64,000 nucleotides of DNA from Pseudomonas sp. ATCC PTA-122608 (GCF_001952855.1 NZ_LPNO01000052.1:217845-281844); one strand, 5' to 3'. Counted from the stretch's first letter, positions 24,837-33,842 are shown. Numbers and translations are program-made. The notes: generated by a model not told the origin, from the letters alone.

Positions 24837-25543
24837 GAGCGGGTCACCGCGACGGTGAACTGGTAACCACCGTTACGCACCGTGCGAATCATCGCCGGGC
24901 GCTTGGTGTCGAACTCCAGCTTGCGTCGCAGGCGGCTGACCTGCACGTCGATGCTGCGGTCGAACGCGTCGTGGCTATGGCCCCGCGCCAGGTTCAGTAA
25001 TTGCTCGCGGGTCAGTACGCGCTGAGGGTGTTCGACGAACACCAGCAGCAGGTCGAACTCCCCGGACGACAACGGGATCATCACCTGGTCCGGCGAACGC
25101 AACTCCCGGCGTGTCAGGTCCAGTTGCCAACCGGCGAAGCGAATCAGCGGGCGAGACGCATCACCCAACATCGGCCGGCTCTCACCCGCCCTACGCAGCA
25201 CGGCGCGCACCCGAGCGAGTAATTCACGGGCGTCGAACGGTTTGCTCAGGTAGTCATCGGCGCCCATTTCCAGGCCCACCACGCGATCACTCAACTCGCC
25301 CATGGCGGTCAGCATGATCACCGGTGTTGCGTATTGCTGGCGCAGGCGTTGGCACAGCAACAGGCCGTTATCCCCTGGCAGCATCAGGTCCAGGATGATC
25401 AGGTCGGCAGGCATGCGCTCCATGGCCGCCCACAGGTCGGAGCCATTGGCGGCGGTCTCGACCGTGTAGCCATGTTGCAGAAAAAATTTCTTCAGCAGGG
25501 CGAGGACCTCAAGGTCATCGTCCACGATTAAAAGATGGCTCAC
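24833..25543 (-). CDS. OmpR-family response regulator
   Basis: 236 residues: receiver with D8/D9/D10 and phospho-acceptor Asp52 (IILDLMLPGDNG), Lys in YLSKPFD, and an OmpR-type winged helix ending MIRTVRNGGYQF. It precedes and overlaps the kinase gene. Exact 10-bp direct repeats GCAATAAAGC at 25618 and 25637, in the gap to the divergent lipoprotein gene, may be its binding sites. Confidence 0.94.
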   Translation of the reverse strand: MSHLLIVDDDLEVLALLKKFFLQHGYTVETAANGSDLWAAMERMPADLIILDLMLPGDNGLLLCQRLRQQYATPVIMLTAMGELSDRVVGLEMGADDYLSKPFDARELLARVRAVLRRAGESRPMLGDASRPLIRFAGWQLDLTRRELRSPDQVMIPLSSGEFDLLLVFVEHPQRVLTREQLLNLARGHSHDAFDRSIDVQVSRLRRKLEFDTKRPAMIRTVRNGGYQFTVAVTRS

Positions 25544-25617
25544 CGGTGGGCATCACTTGGTCTTGTCGATGCGCCATCTAAAACCATTCGAGGCGGCTCG
25601 TCATATATTTCAATCGT

Positions 25618-25646
25618 GCAATAAAGCGTCAACGGCGCAATAAAGC
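25618..25646. promoter_or_regulatory. Exact 10-bp direct repeat in a divergent promoter
   Basis: GCAATAAAGC occurs at 25618-25627 and 25637-25646 (19-bp period), in the 164-bp gap between the OmpR-type regulator gene and the MlaA-like gene. OmpR-family regulators bind direct repeats, so this is a candidate operator for both promoters. The 19-bp period is near two helical turns but not exact. Confidence 0.45.
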
Positions 25647-25707
25647 AGACATCTTTGCGCAAGCCCCGAATGCCAGCATCGGCCTCCTTTTTCCGGAGAC
25701 TGTGCTT

Positions 25708-26496
25708 ATGCGCTCGCTGACGTATCCCCAGCACCTGGCTCGCCAGGCCGTGCTGTTGCTGACCGTGTCTTACCTGACAGGCTGCGCAAGCCCGGCCAAC
25801 GTGGCGAGTACCACACGCTGCGCACAGGTTTCCTACCCGGTGTATGACCCTGCCGAGCCGGTCAACCGGGGCGTCTTCGCCTTCAACCGCGCGGTGGATG
25901 ACTTCGCCCTGGCACCTGTAGCCCGCGGCTACCGATACATGCCGGATTTTTTCCAGCAGGGTGTGCATAACTTCGCCAGCAACTTCAGCGAGCCCAAGGT
26001 GTTCATCAACGACCTGCTGCAAGGCAACCCCCGGCGCTCGATTAACACCCTGGGACGGTTTGCGGTGAACACCACCGTGGGGATCGTCGGGTTGATTGAT
26101 GTTTCGGACCCGCTGGGCATTCCTCGCCACACCGCCGACTTCGGCCAGACCTTTGGCGTGTGGGGGATTGGCAACGGGCCGATCGTCGAACTGCCATTGC
26201 TGGGCACCGGCAACAGCCGCGATGCGGCGGGCAAAGTCTTGAGCTTCCTGGTGGCACCGCTGGGCGACAGCGATACCGTGCAAACCCTGGGCACCATCAG
26301 CCTGGTGGGCGGCACCGTGGATACGCGCGCTTCGTTGCTGCCGTTGACCGACAGCCTGCAAAAGTTGCCGGACTACTACAGCGCCTTGCGTAATGTGGTG
26401 GCCGAACACCGCGCGGCCTTTGTGCTGGAGGGCAAGCAGGGGGCGACGTCACCCCGTGCCGATGAGTGCGCGAAGGGAGCCGGCGATGATTTCTGA
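25708..26496 (+). CDS. MlaA/VacJ-family outer-membrane lipoprotein
   Basis: 262 residues: signal peptide with lipobox LTGC (lipidated Cys26), then the MlaA signature DPAEPVNRGVFAFNRAVDDF and INDLLQGNPRRSINTLGRF, and GVWGIGNGPIVELPLLG. MlaA-type lipoproteins help remove phospholipids from the outer leaflet with the Mla system. No mla genes lie nearby, so this may be a secondary paralogue. The ATG at 25708 is preferred, with GGAG nine bases upstream, over the GTG at 25702. It is divergent from the two-component genes. Confidence 0.92.
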   Translation: MRSLTYPQHLARQAVLLLTVSYLTGCASPANVASTTRCAQVSYPVYDPAEPVNRGVFAFNRAVDDFALAPVARGYRYMPDFFQQGVHNFASNFSEPKVFINDLLQGNPRRSINTLGRFAVNTTVGIVGLIDVSDPLGIPRHTADFGQTFGVWGIGNGPIVELPLLGTGNSRDAAGKVLSFLVAPLGDSDTVQTLGTISLVGGTVDTRASLLPLTDSLQKLPDYYSALRNVVAEHRAAFVLEGKQGATSPRADECAKGAGDDF

Positions 26497-26764
26497 TTCA
26501 GGCTCACTGGTGCTAAAGCACCATGTACGTAAACGCGGGACCAACGCCCTGCTCTGCCGGGAAACACGCTTGCAACTCTCTGGTGACCAGAATCGGCTGA
26601 TCCTCAGTCGCTATGTCGAACACTACAGCCCACAAGGCATGCGCTGGGTTGAGCGCCAACACAGCGTGGCGCTGGCCGACGTCATGCGCTGGCTGATTAC
26701 CTTGGGAGAAACATCAGTCACGACCCATGAACCCCGTAAGACGGTGGACCTGATAACGTCATAA
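26486..26764 (+). CDS. Small conserved-looking hypothetical protein downstream of the MlaA-like gene
   Basis: 92 residues, basic, soluble, not recognised. The ATG lies 11 bases inside the end of the MlaA-like gene with AGGGAG upstream, so it is probably translated from the same mRNA. A beta-rich centre (TRLQLSGDQNRLILSRYVEH) is followed by a helix (ADVMRWLITLG). It has no membrane or secretion signals. Role unknown; the overlap suggests a link with the lipoprotein. Confidence 0.62.
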   Translation: MISDSGSLVLKHHVRKRGTNALLCRETRLQLSGDQNRLILSRYVEHYSPQGMRWVERQHSVALADVMRWLITLGETSVTTHEPRKTVDLITS

Positions 26765-26877
26765 TTTGACGTGAGACGTTTATAGCGAGGCAACCGGGGG
26801 ATGGGTAGTTTCTCGCTCTCCTTGATAGCGCTGGTTATCAAGGGAGACCCCTCTATTTTGAAAAAAGGAAAATTGCC

Positions 26878-27084
26878 ATGATCAATGCTATGAACGGCCC
26901 CTTCGCACAATTGCACACACTTCCTGCACAAACCGAACAACCTGCACCGGTGCGCAACAAGCGAAGCCTTGAGCCATTTGCCGAAGAGAGAAACACCCTT
27001 GACCACATCGGCGCCTCTGCCAGCGACCGGGGTCGTAATAACTCCGGAGGCCTGGACAGCCTAGGCCGCGGCAACCTGCTTTAA
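26878..27084 (+). CDS. Small hypothetical protein, possible paralogue of the 23299 gene
   Basis: 68 residues, hydrophilic, with AAAGGAAAA upstream of the ATG. The N-terminus MINAMNGPFAQLHTL and the tail NNSGGLDSLGRGNLL loosely match the ends of the protein at 23299-23502. The centre is charged (ERNTLDHIGASASDRGR). A strong hairpin follows at 27098-27118, so it looks like a self-contained transcription unit. No known function; a secreted or processed peptide is one idea without evidence. Confidence 0.6.
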   Translation: MINAMNGPFAQLHTLPAQTEQPAPVRNKRSLEPFAEERNTLDHIGASASDRGRNNSGGLDSLGRGNLL

Positions 27085-27097
27085 TTAGACCTGGCCG

Positions 27098-27118
27098 GAG
27101 GGCGGCACCGCCGCCCTC
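27098..27118 (+). terminator. Hairpin after the small gene
   Basis: GAGGGCGGC (27098-27106) pairs perfectly with GCCGCCCTC (27110-27118) over a 3-base loop, followed by a T-rich stretch (TTGTTTCTCCTT). Fits an intrinsic terminator for the 26878 gene. Confidence 0.75.
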
Positions 27119-27200
27119 TCACGTTGTTTCTCCTTAACAAAACACTGACATCCACTGCGCTACCCTTCGCGCTTTAACCTTGCCCTGAGCCGCTGCCTTG

Positions 27201-29099
27201 ATGCCTCACCCCGACACACTTCCTGCTGTACTCGCCGGCCCGTTGCTGCGACGCCTGGAGCCCCGGCGCCTGCTGATGTGGCTGGTGGGAAGTCGTGCCC
27301 TGGCATTGACCCTGAGGCTGCAACCCGCCCAAGGCGAGAGGCTGGATATCGAACTGGACGCCAGCCGTTGCCAGGTCGTGCCTGTCGGGCGCCAGGCCTT
27401 TATCCACTTGATCGACGTGCCGCTGGCCGACGCCCTGCCCCAGGACGTGAGCATCGGCTACGACCTGCTGGTAAACGGAGCCGGCATCGCCGAGTGGGCA
27501 CCGCACCTGCTCTACCCGGGCGCCCAAACCCCGAACTTCGTCCTGCACAGCCGCATCCACCAATTGGTACACGGCTCATGCCGTAAGCCCCACCACCGTG
27601 CCGAAGAAGGTTTGCTGTGTGTTGACCGACTGCTGGCCGAGTCGACCACGGTCGAAGAACGCCCAGCCTTGTTGATGATGAGCGGCGACCAGGTCTATGC
27701 CGACGATGTCGCCGGGCCAATGTTGCGCGCCATTCATGCGCTGATCACACGCCTCGGCCTGTTCGACGAACACCTCGACGGTGCCGTCGTCGACAACAGC
27801 GCTGCACTCTATGAGCATGCCGCCAGCTACTACCATCGAGCCGATCTGTTGCCCGCCCTGGAGAGCAACGAGACCCTGCGCGAGCGGTTTTTTGGTGGCG
27901 TGAAGAAGCCGATTTTCACCAGCAGCAGCGCCGACAACCACCTTGTAACCTTCGCCGAAGTCATGGCGATGTACTTGCTCGCCTGGTCACCCGTGTCATG
28001 GGGCCTGATCAACCCGCAAGCGCCGCAACTGCGCGCCGAAGGGCACGTACGCTACGCCCACGAGCAAGTGCAGATCGACAAGTTTCGGGACGGCCTGGGT
28101 GGCGTGGCCAGGGTTATGGCCCACCTTTCGTGCCTGATGATCTTCGATGATCATGACATCACCGACGACTGGAACCTCAGCGCCCAATGGGAAGAAACGG
28201 CCTACGGCCATCCGTTCTCCAAGCGCATCATCGGCAACGCGCTGCTGGCTTACATGCTGTGCCAGGGCTGGGGCAATAACCCGGATGTGTTTCACACAGT
28301 AATAGGCAAAACCCTGGCCCTGACCACGCAAACCCATGGCAACTACCTGGATGCTGATGCGCAGGATGAGCTGGTAGACGAACTGCTGAAATTCCAGCAA
28401 TGGCATTACGTGCTGCCCACCACGCCCGCGCTGGTAGTACTCGACACCCGCACCCGACGCTGGCGCAGTGAGTTCAACCTCAAGCAACCGTCCGGCCTGC
28501 TGGACTGGGAAGCCTTGAGCGAACTGCAACAGGAACTGCTGGACCACCCTTCGGCGATCATCGTGTCACCGGCGCCGATCTTCGGCGTCAAGCTGATTGA
28601 GACCGTGCAGAAAGCCTTCAGCTGGTGCGGCTACCCGCTGCTGGTAGACGCGGAAAACTGGATGGCCCATCGCGGCGCGGCGCAGGTGATCCTCAACATC
28701 TTTCGCCATTCCCGCACCCCGGGCAATTACGTGATCCTGTCCGGAGACGTGCACTACTCGTTCGTCTACGAAGTGCTGATCCGCCACCGCAACGCCGGCC
28801 CGAAGATCTGGCAGATCACCAGCAGCGGCATCAAGAACGAATTCCCACCGCGTCTGCTGGAATGGTTCGACCGCCTCAATCGCTGGCTCTACTCGCCCAG
28901 CTCGCCGTTGAACTGGCTGACACGACGCAGACCCATGCAGGTAGTGCCGCATATTCCGGAACACGCCGAGGCGGGTGAGCGGCTGTGGAACTCTGCAGGG
29001 ATCGGGCAGGTGTTTTTTAACCAGCAAGGGCAGCCTGAGGCGATCTATCAACACAATGCCAATGGTGCGCCGAAGACGAGGATGGTGCCGCCAAATTAA
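27201..29099 (+). CDS. PhoD-like alkaline phosphatase/metallophosphatase
   Basis: 632 residues, no signal peptide. Metallophosphatase signatures of the PhoD type: MMSGDQVYADD (metal Asp), MIFDDHDITDDW (the DDHD box), and ILSGDVHYSF (metal His). The ~150 N-terminal residues form an extra beta-rich domain. Lack of secretion signals separates it from classical Tat-exported PhoD; a cytosolic phosphodiesterase on an unknown substrate is likely. The ATG at 27201 directly follows a TTG that could also be read. Monocistronic. Confidence 0.85.
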   Translation: MPHPDTLPAVLAGPLLRRLEPRRLLMWLVGSRALALTLRLQPAQGERLDIELDASRCQVVPVGRQAFIHLIDVPLADALPQDVSIGYDLLVNGAGIAEWAPHLLYPGAQTPNFVLHSRIHQLVHGSCRKPHHRAEEGLLCVDRLLAESTTVEERPALLMMSGDQVYADDVAGPMLRAIHALITRLGLFDEHLDGAVVDNSAALYEHAASYYHRADLLPALESNETLRERFFGGVKKPIFTSSSADNHLVTFAEVMAMYLLAWSPVSWGLINPQAPQLRAEGHVRYAHEQVQIDKFRDGLGGVARVMAHLSCLMIFDDHDITDDWNLSAQWEETAYGHPFSKRIIGNALLAYMLCQGWGNNPDVFHTVIGKTLALTTQTHGNYLDADAQDELVDELLKFQQWHYVLPTTPALVVLDTRTRRWRSEFNLKQPSGLLDWEALSELQQELLDHPSAIIVSPAPIFGVKLIETVQKAFSWCGYPLLVDAENWMAHRGAAQVILNIFRHSRTPGNYVILSGDVHYSFVYEVLIRHRNAGPKIWQITSSGIKNEFPPRLLEWFDRLNRWLYSPSSPLNWLTRRRPMQVVPHIPEHAEAGERLWNSAGIGQVFFNQQGQPEAIYQHNANGAPKTRMVPPN

Positions 29100-29260
29100 A
29101 GGCTGCCTCCTAACAAGTAGTGGCCTTGAGCCACACCCTCGACTAGACCAAAGCACCCCTTTCTAAGCGCCAAAGCGCCGTTGTACAGTACCGTCAGCCA
29201 CGGAGTATCGGCGTCAACAGTAACTGGCCATGAGAGCCAGCCCCACGCAAGGAGTGCGCA

Positions 29261-30274
29261 ATGGACGATACATCCGGCCAAGAACCCTCAAGGAGCGACT
29301 TTACCGACCTCAACGCCGACATGCTGCACGCCATCATGGAGCTGGTCAGCGATGGGATCTGGGACTGGAACGCCAACAGCGGGTTCGTCTACCGCAACCC
29401 CGGCTGGTACGAAATGCTCGGGTACGCCCATCACTCCCTGGAAAACAGCGTATTCACCTGGGAAAACGTGATTCATCCCGAGGACTACCCTCAGGTGATG
29501 GTGCTGTTCGATAACTACATCAACCGCCGCACCACTCACTATCAAGCCGAATACCGCTGCCGCAAGAAAGACGGCTCCTACTTGTGGATCGAAGACCGTG
29601 GCTACGTGATCTCACGGAACGACGACGGCTCGGTAGCACGCATGGTCGGCGCCCACCGCAGCATCCAGGCACGCAAACAGTCCATCGAACAGTTGGAACG
29701 GCGCAATCAATCCCTCGAAGCCCTGGTGGCCGAACGCACCCGCGAGCTGTCGCGGGTCAATCAACAACTGCAATTGCAACTGGATGAGAATCGCTCCCTG
29801 GCCGAACGCGACGCGTTGACCCACGTGGCCAATCGTTACCGCCTGGAGCGTGCCCTGCTGGAAGAATGCGATCGCGCCCAACGATTTCGCCTGCCGCTGT
29901 CGCTGATTGCCATGGACGTTGATGACTTTAAGCCGATCAACGACCAGCACGGCCACGCCGTCGGTGATGAAACCCTGGTGCATGTGGTGCAATGCCTGGA
30001 AGCCTGCTTGCGCCACGGCGACTTGCTGGCCCGCTGGGGCGGTGATGAGTTCATGGTGATTGTGCCCAAAAGCACGTTGGAAACCGCGCGGGAACTGGCC
30101 GAGCGGATGCGCTGTGTGCTCAAGGAGCTGCCCGCCGTGGGCAATTTCAAAGTAACGCTGAGCCTGGGCGTGGTGGAGCGGCGCAACGAAGAATCACCCA
30201 CAAGCCTGATGGCCAGGGCCGATCAGGCGTTGTATCGCTCCAAGGCGGCGGGCAAGGACACCGTGTCTGAGTAA
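29261..30274 (+). CDS. PAS-GGDEF diguanylate cyclase
   Basis: 337 residues: PAS domain (~20-135, with GIWDWNANSGFVYRNPGWYE and a PAC-like YRCRKKDGSYLWIEDRG), a coiled coil (~140-180), and a GGDEF domain. The catalytic motif GGDEF is intact, and RHGD five residues upstream is a proper RxxD inhibitory site, so product feedback by c-di-GMP is expected. Cytosolic; the PAS ligand is unknown. It stands alone with ~160 bp upstream in which I see no clear motif. Confidence 0.95.
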   Translation: MDDTSGQEPSRSDFTDLNADMLHAIMELVSDGIWDWNANSGFVYRNPGWYEMLGYAHHSLENSVFTWENVIHPEDYPQVMVLFDNYINRRTTHYQAEYRCRKKDGSYLWIEDRGYVISRNDDGSVARMVGAHRSIQARKQSIEQLERRNQSLEALVAERTRELSRVNQQLQLQLDENRSLAERDALTHVANRYRLERALLEECDRAQRFRLPLSLIAMDVDDFKPINDQHGHAVGDETLVHVVQCLEACLRHGDLLARWGGDEFMVIVPKSTLETARELAERMRCVLKELPAVGNFKVTLSLGVVERRNEESPTSLMARADQALYRSKAAGKDTVSE

Positions 30275-30278
30275 ACCT

Positions 30279-31307
30279 TCAGCGAACCGGCGGCGCGTAC
30301 TGGATGCCGCCGTTGCTCCACAGCGCATTCAGGCCACGCTTGATCTTCAGCACACTGCCCTGGCCGATGTTGCGCTCGAACACTTCGCTGTAGTTGCCCA
30401 CTTGCTTGACGATCTGCACCACCCAGTCCTTGCGCAGTTTCAAGTCCTTGCCGTAGTCACCGTCTGCGCCCAGCAGACGGGCGACGTCCGGGTTCTTGGT
30501 GGACTTGGCCTGCTCTTCGACGTTCTGCGAGGTGATGCCCATTTCCTCGGCGTTGAGCATGGCGAACAACGTCCACTTGACGATGCTGAACCACTCGTCG
30601 TCGCCCTTGCGCACCAACGGGCCCAGCGGCTCCTTGGAAATGACTTCCGGTAACACCACGAATTCATCCGGGTGAGCCATCTTGATTCGCTGGGCGTACA
30701 GGCCCGACTGGTCGGTGGTCAGCACGTCGCAGCGGCCGGCCTCCAGGCCCTTGGCGCTTTCGTCGGCGGTGTCGAAGGTGATCGGCGTGTACTTCAGGCC
30801 GTTGGAGCGGAAGTAGTCCGAGACGTTCAGCTCGGTGGTGGTGCCGGCCTGGATGCAGATGGTCGCGCCGTCCAGGTCTTTGGCGCTCTTCACACCGAGC
30901 TTGGTGTTCACCAGAAAGCCGATGCCGTCGTAGTAGGTCACGCCGGTGAACACCATGCCCATGCCGGCGTCGCGGGAACTGGTCCAGGTGGTGTTGCGGG
31001 AAATCAGGTCGATCTCGCCAGACTGCAACGCGGTGAAGCGTTCCTTGGCGGTCAACTGGCTGAACTTCACTTTCGACGCGTCACCAAACAGCGCGGCGGC
31101 GACGGCGTGGCACACATCCACATCGATGCCGGTCATCTTGCCGTTGGCGTCCGGCACGCCAAAACCCGGTAAACCATCGCTGACCCCACACTGGATAAAA
31201 CCCTTCTTCTGGATCGCATCCAGGGTCGCCCCCGCCTGCGCGCTCCCGGCCAACCCCAATACTGCGGCGGCGGTGAATGCCGCCAACGTGGACTTCATAT
31301 TCTTCAT
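30279..31307 (-). CDS. Amino-acid ABC transporter periplasmic binding protein (AapJ-like)
   Basis: 342 residues: signal peptide (1-23, AQA), then a type II periplasmic binding fold with GFIQCGVSDGLPGFGVPDANG, MTGIDVDVCHAVAAALFG and TTWTSSRDAGMGMVFT. The length and DGIGFLVN, RLLGADGDYGKDL segments match AapJ/BztA general L-amino-acid binders. No permease or ATPase genes adjoin it, so it must work with a remote transporter. The start at 31307 has GGGAG eight bases upstream. It is divergent from a LysR gene. Confidence 0.9.
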   Translation of the reverse strand: MKNMKSTLAAFTAAAVLGLAGSAQAGATLDAIQKKGFIQCGVSDGLPGFGVPDANGKMTGIDVDVCHAVAAALFGDASKVKFSQLTAKERFTALQSGEIDLISRNTTWTSSRDAGMGMVFTGVTYYDGIGFLVNTKLGVKSAKDLDGATICIQAGTTTELNVSDYFRSNGLKYTPITFDTADESAKGLEAGRCDVLTTDQSGLYAQRIKMAHPDEFVVLPEVISKEPLGPLVRKGDDEWFSIVKWTLFAMLNAEEMGITSQNVEEQAKSTKNPDVARLLGADGDYGKDLKLRKDWVVQIVKQVGNYSEVFERNIGQGSVLKIKRGLNALWSNGGIQYAPPVR

Positions 31308-31369
31308 GCAAGGCGCTCCCTGTCGGTCTTTATTATTCGGCGCCAAAAACCCGCGCCGTTTATAGTGTT

Positions 31370-31388
31370 GCCGTTCAGTATCAACGGC
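31370..31388. promoter_or_regulatory. Inverted repeat between the binding-protein and LysR genes
   Basis: GCCGTT (31370-31375) and AACGGC (31383-31388) form a perfect inverted repeat with a 7-base gap in the 167-bp divergent region, a typical place and size for a LysR operator. Function inferred from position. Confidence 0.4.
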
Positions 31389-31474
31389 TTTACACCTTGG
31401 CCACAAACGACGTTTAGGCAAAGGCTCCTTCCGATTTGGAATGAACTCGGCTATTTGAAAGGATCTGCGATCCC

Positions 31475-32368
31475 GTGATTTCGAAACGCTTGACCCCTTC
31501 GATGACTGCCCTGCAGTGCTTCGAAGCAGCCGCCCGCCACTTGAGCTTCACCCGCGCCGCCGAAGAGCTGCACCTGACCCAGAGTGCGGTGAGCAAGCAA
31601 GTGGCGCAGCTGGAAGAGATGCTCTGCCACCCGTTATTCCAGCGGGTGCGCCAGCGTTTGTACCTGTCGCCGGCAGGCTCGCTGTACCTGGAGGAAGTGC
31701 GCAAGATCCTCAACCAGGTGGATATTTCCAGCCGCTACATCCTGACCTACGGCGGCGAAACCGAAGTGCTGCGCATCGCCACCCAGCCAACCTTCGGTGA
31801 CCGCTGGCTGGTGCCCAAACTCAAGGATTTTGCCGCGCGCCATCCCAATATCCACCTGGACGTGCGCAACGAACTGGAGCCGTTCGACGTGTTGCAGGCC
31901 AAGGCCGACATCGCGTTCTTCTTCGGCCAGGGATCGTGGCCGGGAGCGACCTGCATCGAGTTGTTTCGCGAAGCCGTGGTACCGGTGTGCGCACCCGGGT
32001 TTGTTGCCGCAGGCAGCGACGCCTCGTCCCGCCACACGTTGCTGCAATGCACCTCGCGTCCCGAAGCCTGGCACGAGTGGTTTCTGGAACAAGGCCTGCA
32101 TTCACAAAACAGCTACCACGGGCCGCGCTTCGACACGTTCTACATGTGCATTCGCGCGGCGCAATCGGGGTACGGCGTGGCGTTAGTGCCGCAGTATCTG
32201 GTGGCCGAGGAATTGGCGAACGGCAGCCTGATGATCCCTTGGGATTACGCGATGCCCAGCGCCGGCGCGCACTTTATCGCCCATGCCGAACATGCCGGGG
32301 GGATTCCAAAAGTGCAGGCGTTTTTGAGCTGGATGGTGGAGTACACCACAGCACATCCCGACTTTTAA
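31475..32368 (+). CDS. LysR-type regulator, GcvA-like
   Basis: 297 residues from a GTG start: winged helix (ALQCFEAAARHLSFTRAAEE, LTQSAVSKQVAQLE) and effector domain with RIATQPTFGDRWLVPKL, typical of GcvA-like LysR proteins. It lies between the divergent amino-acid binding protein gene and the same-strand aminotransferase gene, so it probably controls amino-acid uptake and transamination in response to a substrate. A later ATG at 31502 is possible, but the residues before it look conserved in the family. Confidence 0.9.
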   Translation: MISKRLTPSMTALQCFEAAARHLSFTRAAEELHLTQSAVSKQVAQLEEMLCHPLFQRVRQRLYLSPAGSLYLEEVRKILNQVDISSRYILTYGGETEVLRIATQPTFGDRWLVPKLKDFAARHPNIHLDVRNELEPFDVLQAKADIAFFFGQGSWPGATCIELFREAVVPVCAPGFVAAGSDASSRHTLLQCTSRPEAWHEWFLEQGLHSQNSYHGPRFDTFYMCIRAAQSGYGVALVPQYLVAEELANGSLMIPWDYAMPSAGAHFIAHAEHAGGIPKVQAFLSWMVEYTTAHPDF

Positions 32369-32457
32369 TAATGACCCGGCGACTTTATTTCGTTTGCGGG
32401 GCAAGGCGGCTCACGGCTTAGATAAAAGGACGCATCCTATTCTTGAGTCCCGGATCC

Positions 32458-33708
32458 ATGAGCCGCGAAACCATCAGCCAGTCGATTTCCATCGTCCACC
32501 CCATCAGCCTCAGCCATGGCAAGAACGCCGAAGTCTGGGACACCACGGGCAAGCGCTACATCGATTTCGTCGGTGGCATTGGCGTACTCAACCTGGGCCA
32601 TTGCCACCCGCGCGTGGTCGAGGCGATCCGCGAGCAGGCGACAAAGCTCACCCACTACGCCTTCAACGCCGCGCCTCACGCGCCCTACATCGAACTGATG
32701 GACCGCCTCACCGCGTTCATCCCGGTGGATTATCCGGTCAGTGGCATGCTCACCAACAGTGGTGCGGAGGCGGCGGAAAACGCCTTGAAAATTGTCCGGG
32801 GCGCGACGGGCCGCACGGCTGTCATTGCCTTTGACGGTGCCTTTCACGGACGCACCCTGGCCACCTTGAACCTCAATGGCAAGGTCGCGCCGTACAAACA
32901 AAAAGTCGGCGTACTGCCGGGGCCGGTGTTCCACCTGCCATTCCCCAGTCGCGACAACGGCGTAACCTGCGGCGAAGCGCTGAAGGCAATGGACCGCCTG
33001 TTCAGCGTGGAAATCGACGTCGACGACGTGGCCTGTTTCATCATCGAACCGGTGCAGGGCGAAGGGGGCTTCCTGACGCTGGACGTGGAATTCGCCCAGG
33101 CACTGCGCCGCTTTTGCGACGAGAAAAACATCCTGCTGATTGCCGATGAAATCCAGTCCGGCTTCGGCCGTACCGGCCAGCGTTTTGCGTTCTCACGCTT
33201 GGGCATCGAGCCTGACCTGATACTGCTGGGCAAAAGCATCGCCGGCGGTGTGCCGCTCGGCGCAGTAGTGGGTCGCAAAACGTTGCTCGACAACCTGCCC
33301 AAAGGCGGCCTGGGCGGCACCTATTCCGGCAACCCGATTGCCTGCGCGGCGGCGTTGGCGACCCTGGATGAAATGACGGATGAACACCTGAAAAGTTGGG
33401 GCACGCAGCAGGAAGAAGCCATCCTCAGCCGCTATGAATCATGGCGTTCGAAAAAGCTCTCGCCGTACCTCGGCCGCTTGACCGGCGTGGGCGCCATGCG
33501 TGGTATCGAACTGGCCAACGCCGACGGCAGCCCGGCACCACAACAACTGACCCAACTGCTGGCCCTGGCCCGCGACGCTGGTTTGCTGCTGATGCCCAGC
33601 GGCAAATCACGGCACATTATCCGCCTGCTGGCGCCGTTGACGATTGAGGCAGCGGTGCTGGAGGAAGGGTTGGATATTCTTGAGGAGTGTTTGGTGAAGT
33701 TGGCTTAG
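32458..33708 (+). CDS. Class III aminotransferase (GABA/2-aminoadipate type)
   Basis: 416 residues, PLP-dependent fold type I, class III. Motifs: TNSGAEAAENALKI, FDGAFHGRTLATL, LIADEIQSGFGRTG (Asp contacting the PLP ring nitrogen) and the PLP lysine in LLGKSIAGGVPLGA. Such enzymes move the omega- or alpha-amino group of GABA, 5-aminovalerate or 2-aminoadipate to 2-oxoglutarate. Homologues next to a LysR gene in P. putida take part in lysine/2-aminoadipate breakdown; substrate here is unproven. ATG at 32458 chosen over an upstream TTG. Confidence 0.88.
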   Translation: MSRETISQSISIVHPISLSHGKNAEVWDTTGKRYIDFVGGIGVLNLGHCHPRVVEAIREQATKLTHYAFNAAPHAPYIELMDRLTAFIPVDYPVSGMLTNSGAEAAENALKIVRGATGRTAVIAFDGAFHGRTLATLNLNGKVAPYKQKVGVLPGPVFHLPFPSRDNGVTCGEALKAMDRLFSVEIDVDDVACFIIEPVQGEGGFLTLDVEFAQALRRFCDEKNILLIADEIQSGFGRTGQRFAFSRLGIEPDLILLGKSIAGGVPLGAVVGRKTLLDNLPKGGLGGTYSGNPIACAAALATLDEMTDEHLKSWGTQQEEAILSRYESWRSKKLSPYLGRLTGVGAMRGIELANADGSPAPQQLTQLLALARDAGLLLMPSGKSRHIIRLLAPLTIEAAVLEEGLDILEECLVKLA

Positions 33709-33730
33709 GTCAACCCACGACAACAAAACT

Positions 33731-33775
33731 GCAATTATTTTAGCTGTAACACTACAAAACAGCCAAAATAATTGC
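33731..33775. promoter_or_regulatory. hipB operator 1 (long palindrome)
   Basis: GCAATTATTTTAGCTGT (33731-33747) and ACAGCCAAAATAATTGC (33759-33775) form a 17-bp inverted repeat with one mismatch and an 11-base gap. AT-rich palindromes upstream of hipBA are bound by HipB. It shares the half-site GCAATTATT with operator 2. Confidence 0.7.
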
Positions 33776-33797
33776 AGATCCATTGCTCACCAATAGT

Positions 33798-33842
33798 GCT
33801 ATTATTCCTGCATATTCTTCTCGAAAGCGCCGGAATAATTGC
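33798..33842. promoter_or_regulatory. hipB operator 2
   Basis: GCTATTATTCC (33798-33808) and GGAATAATTGC (33832-33842) are inverted copies with one mismatch and a 23-base gap, ending four bases before the hipB ATG. The same half-site as operator 1 suggests cooperative binding of two HipB dimers or looping. Confidence 0.6.
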
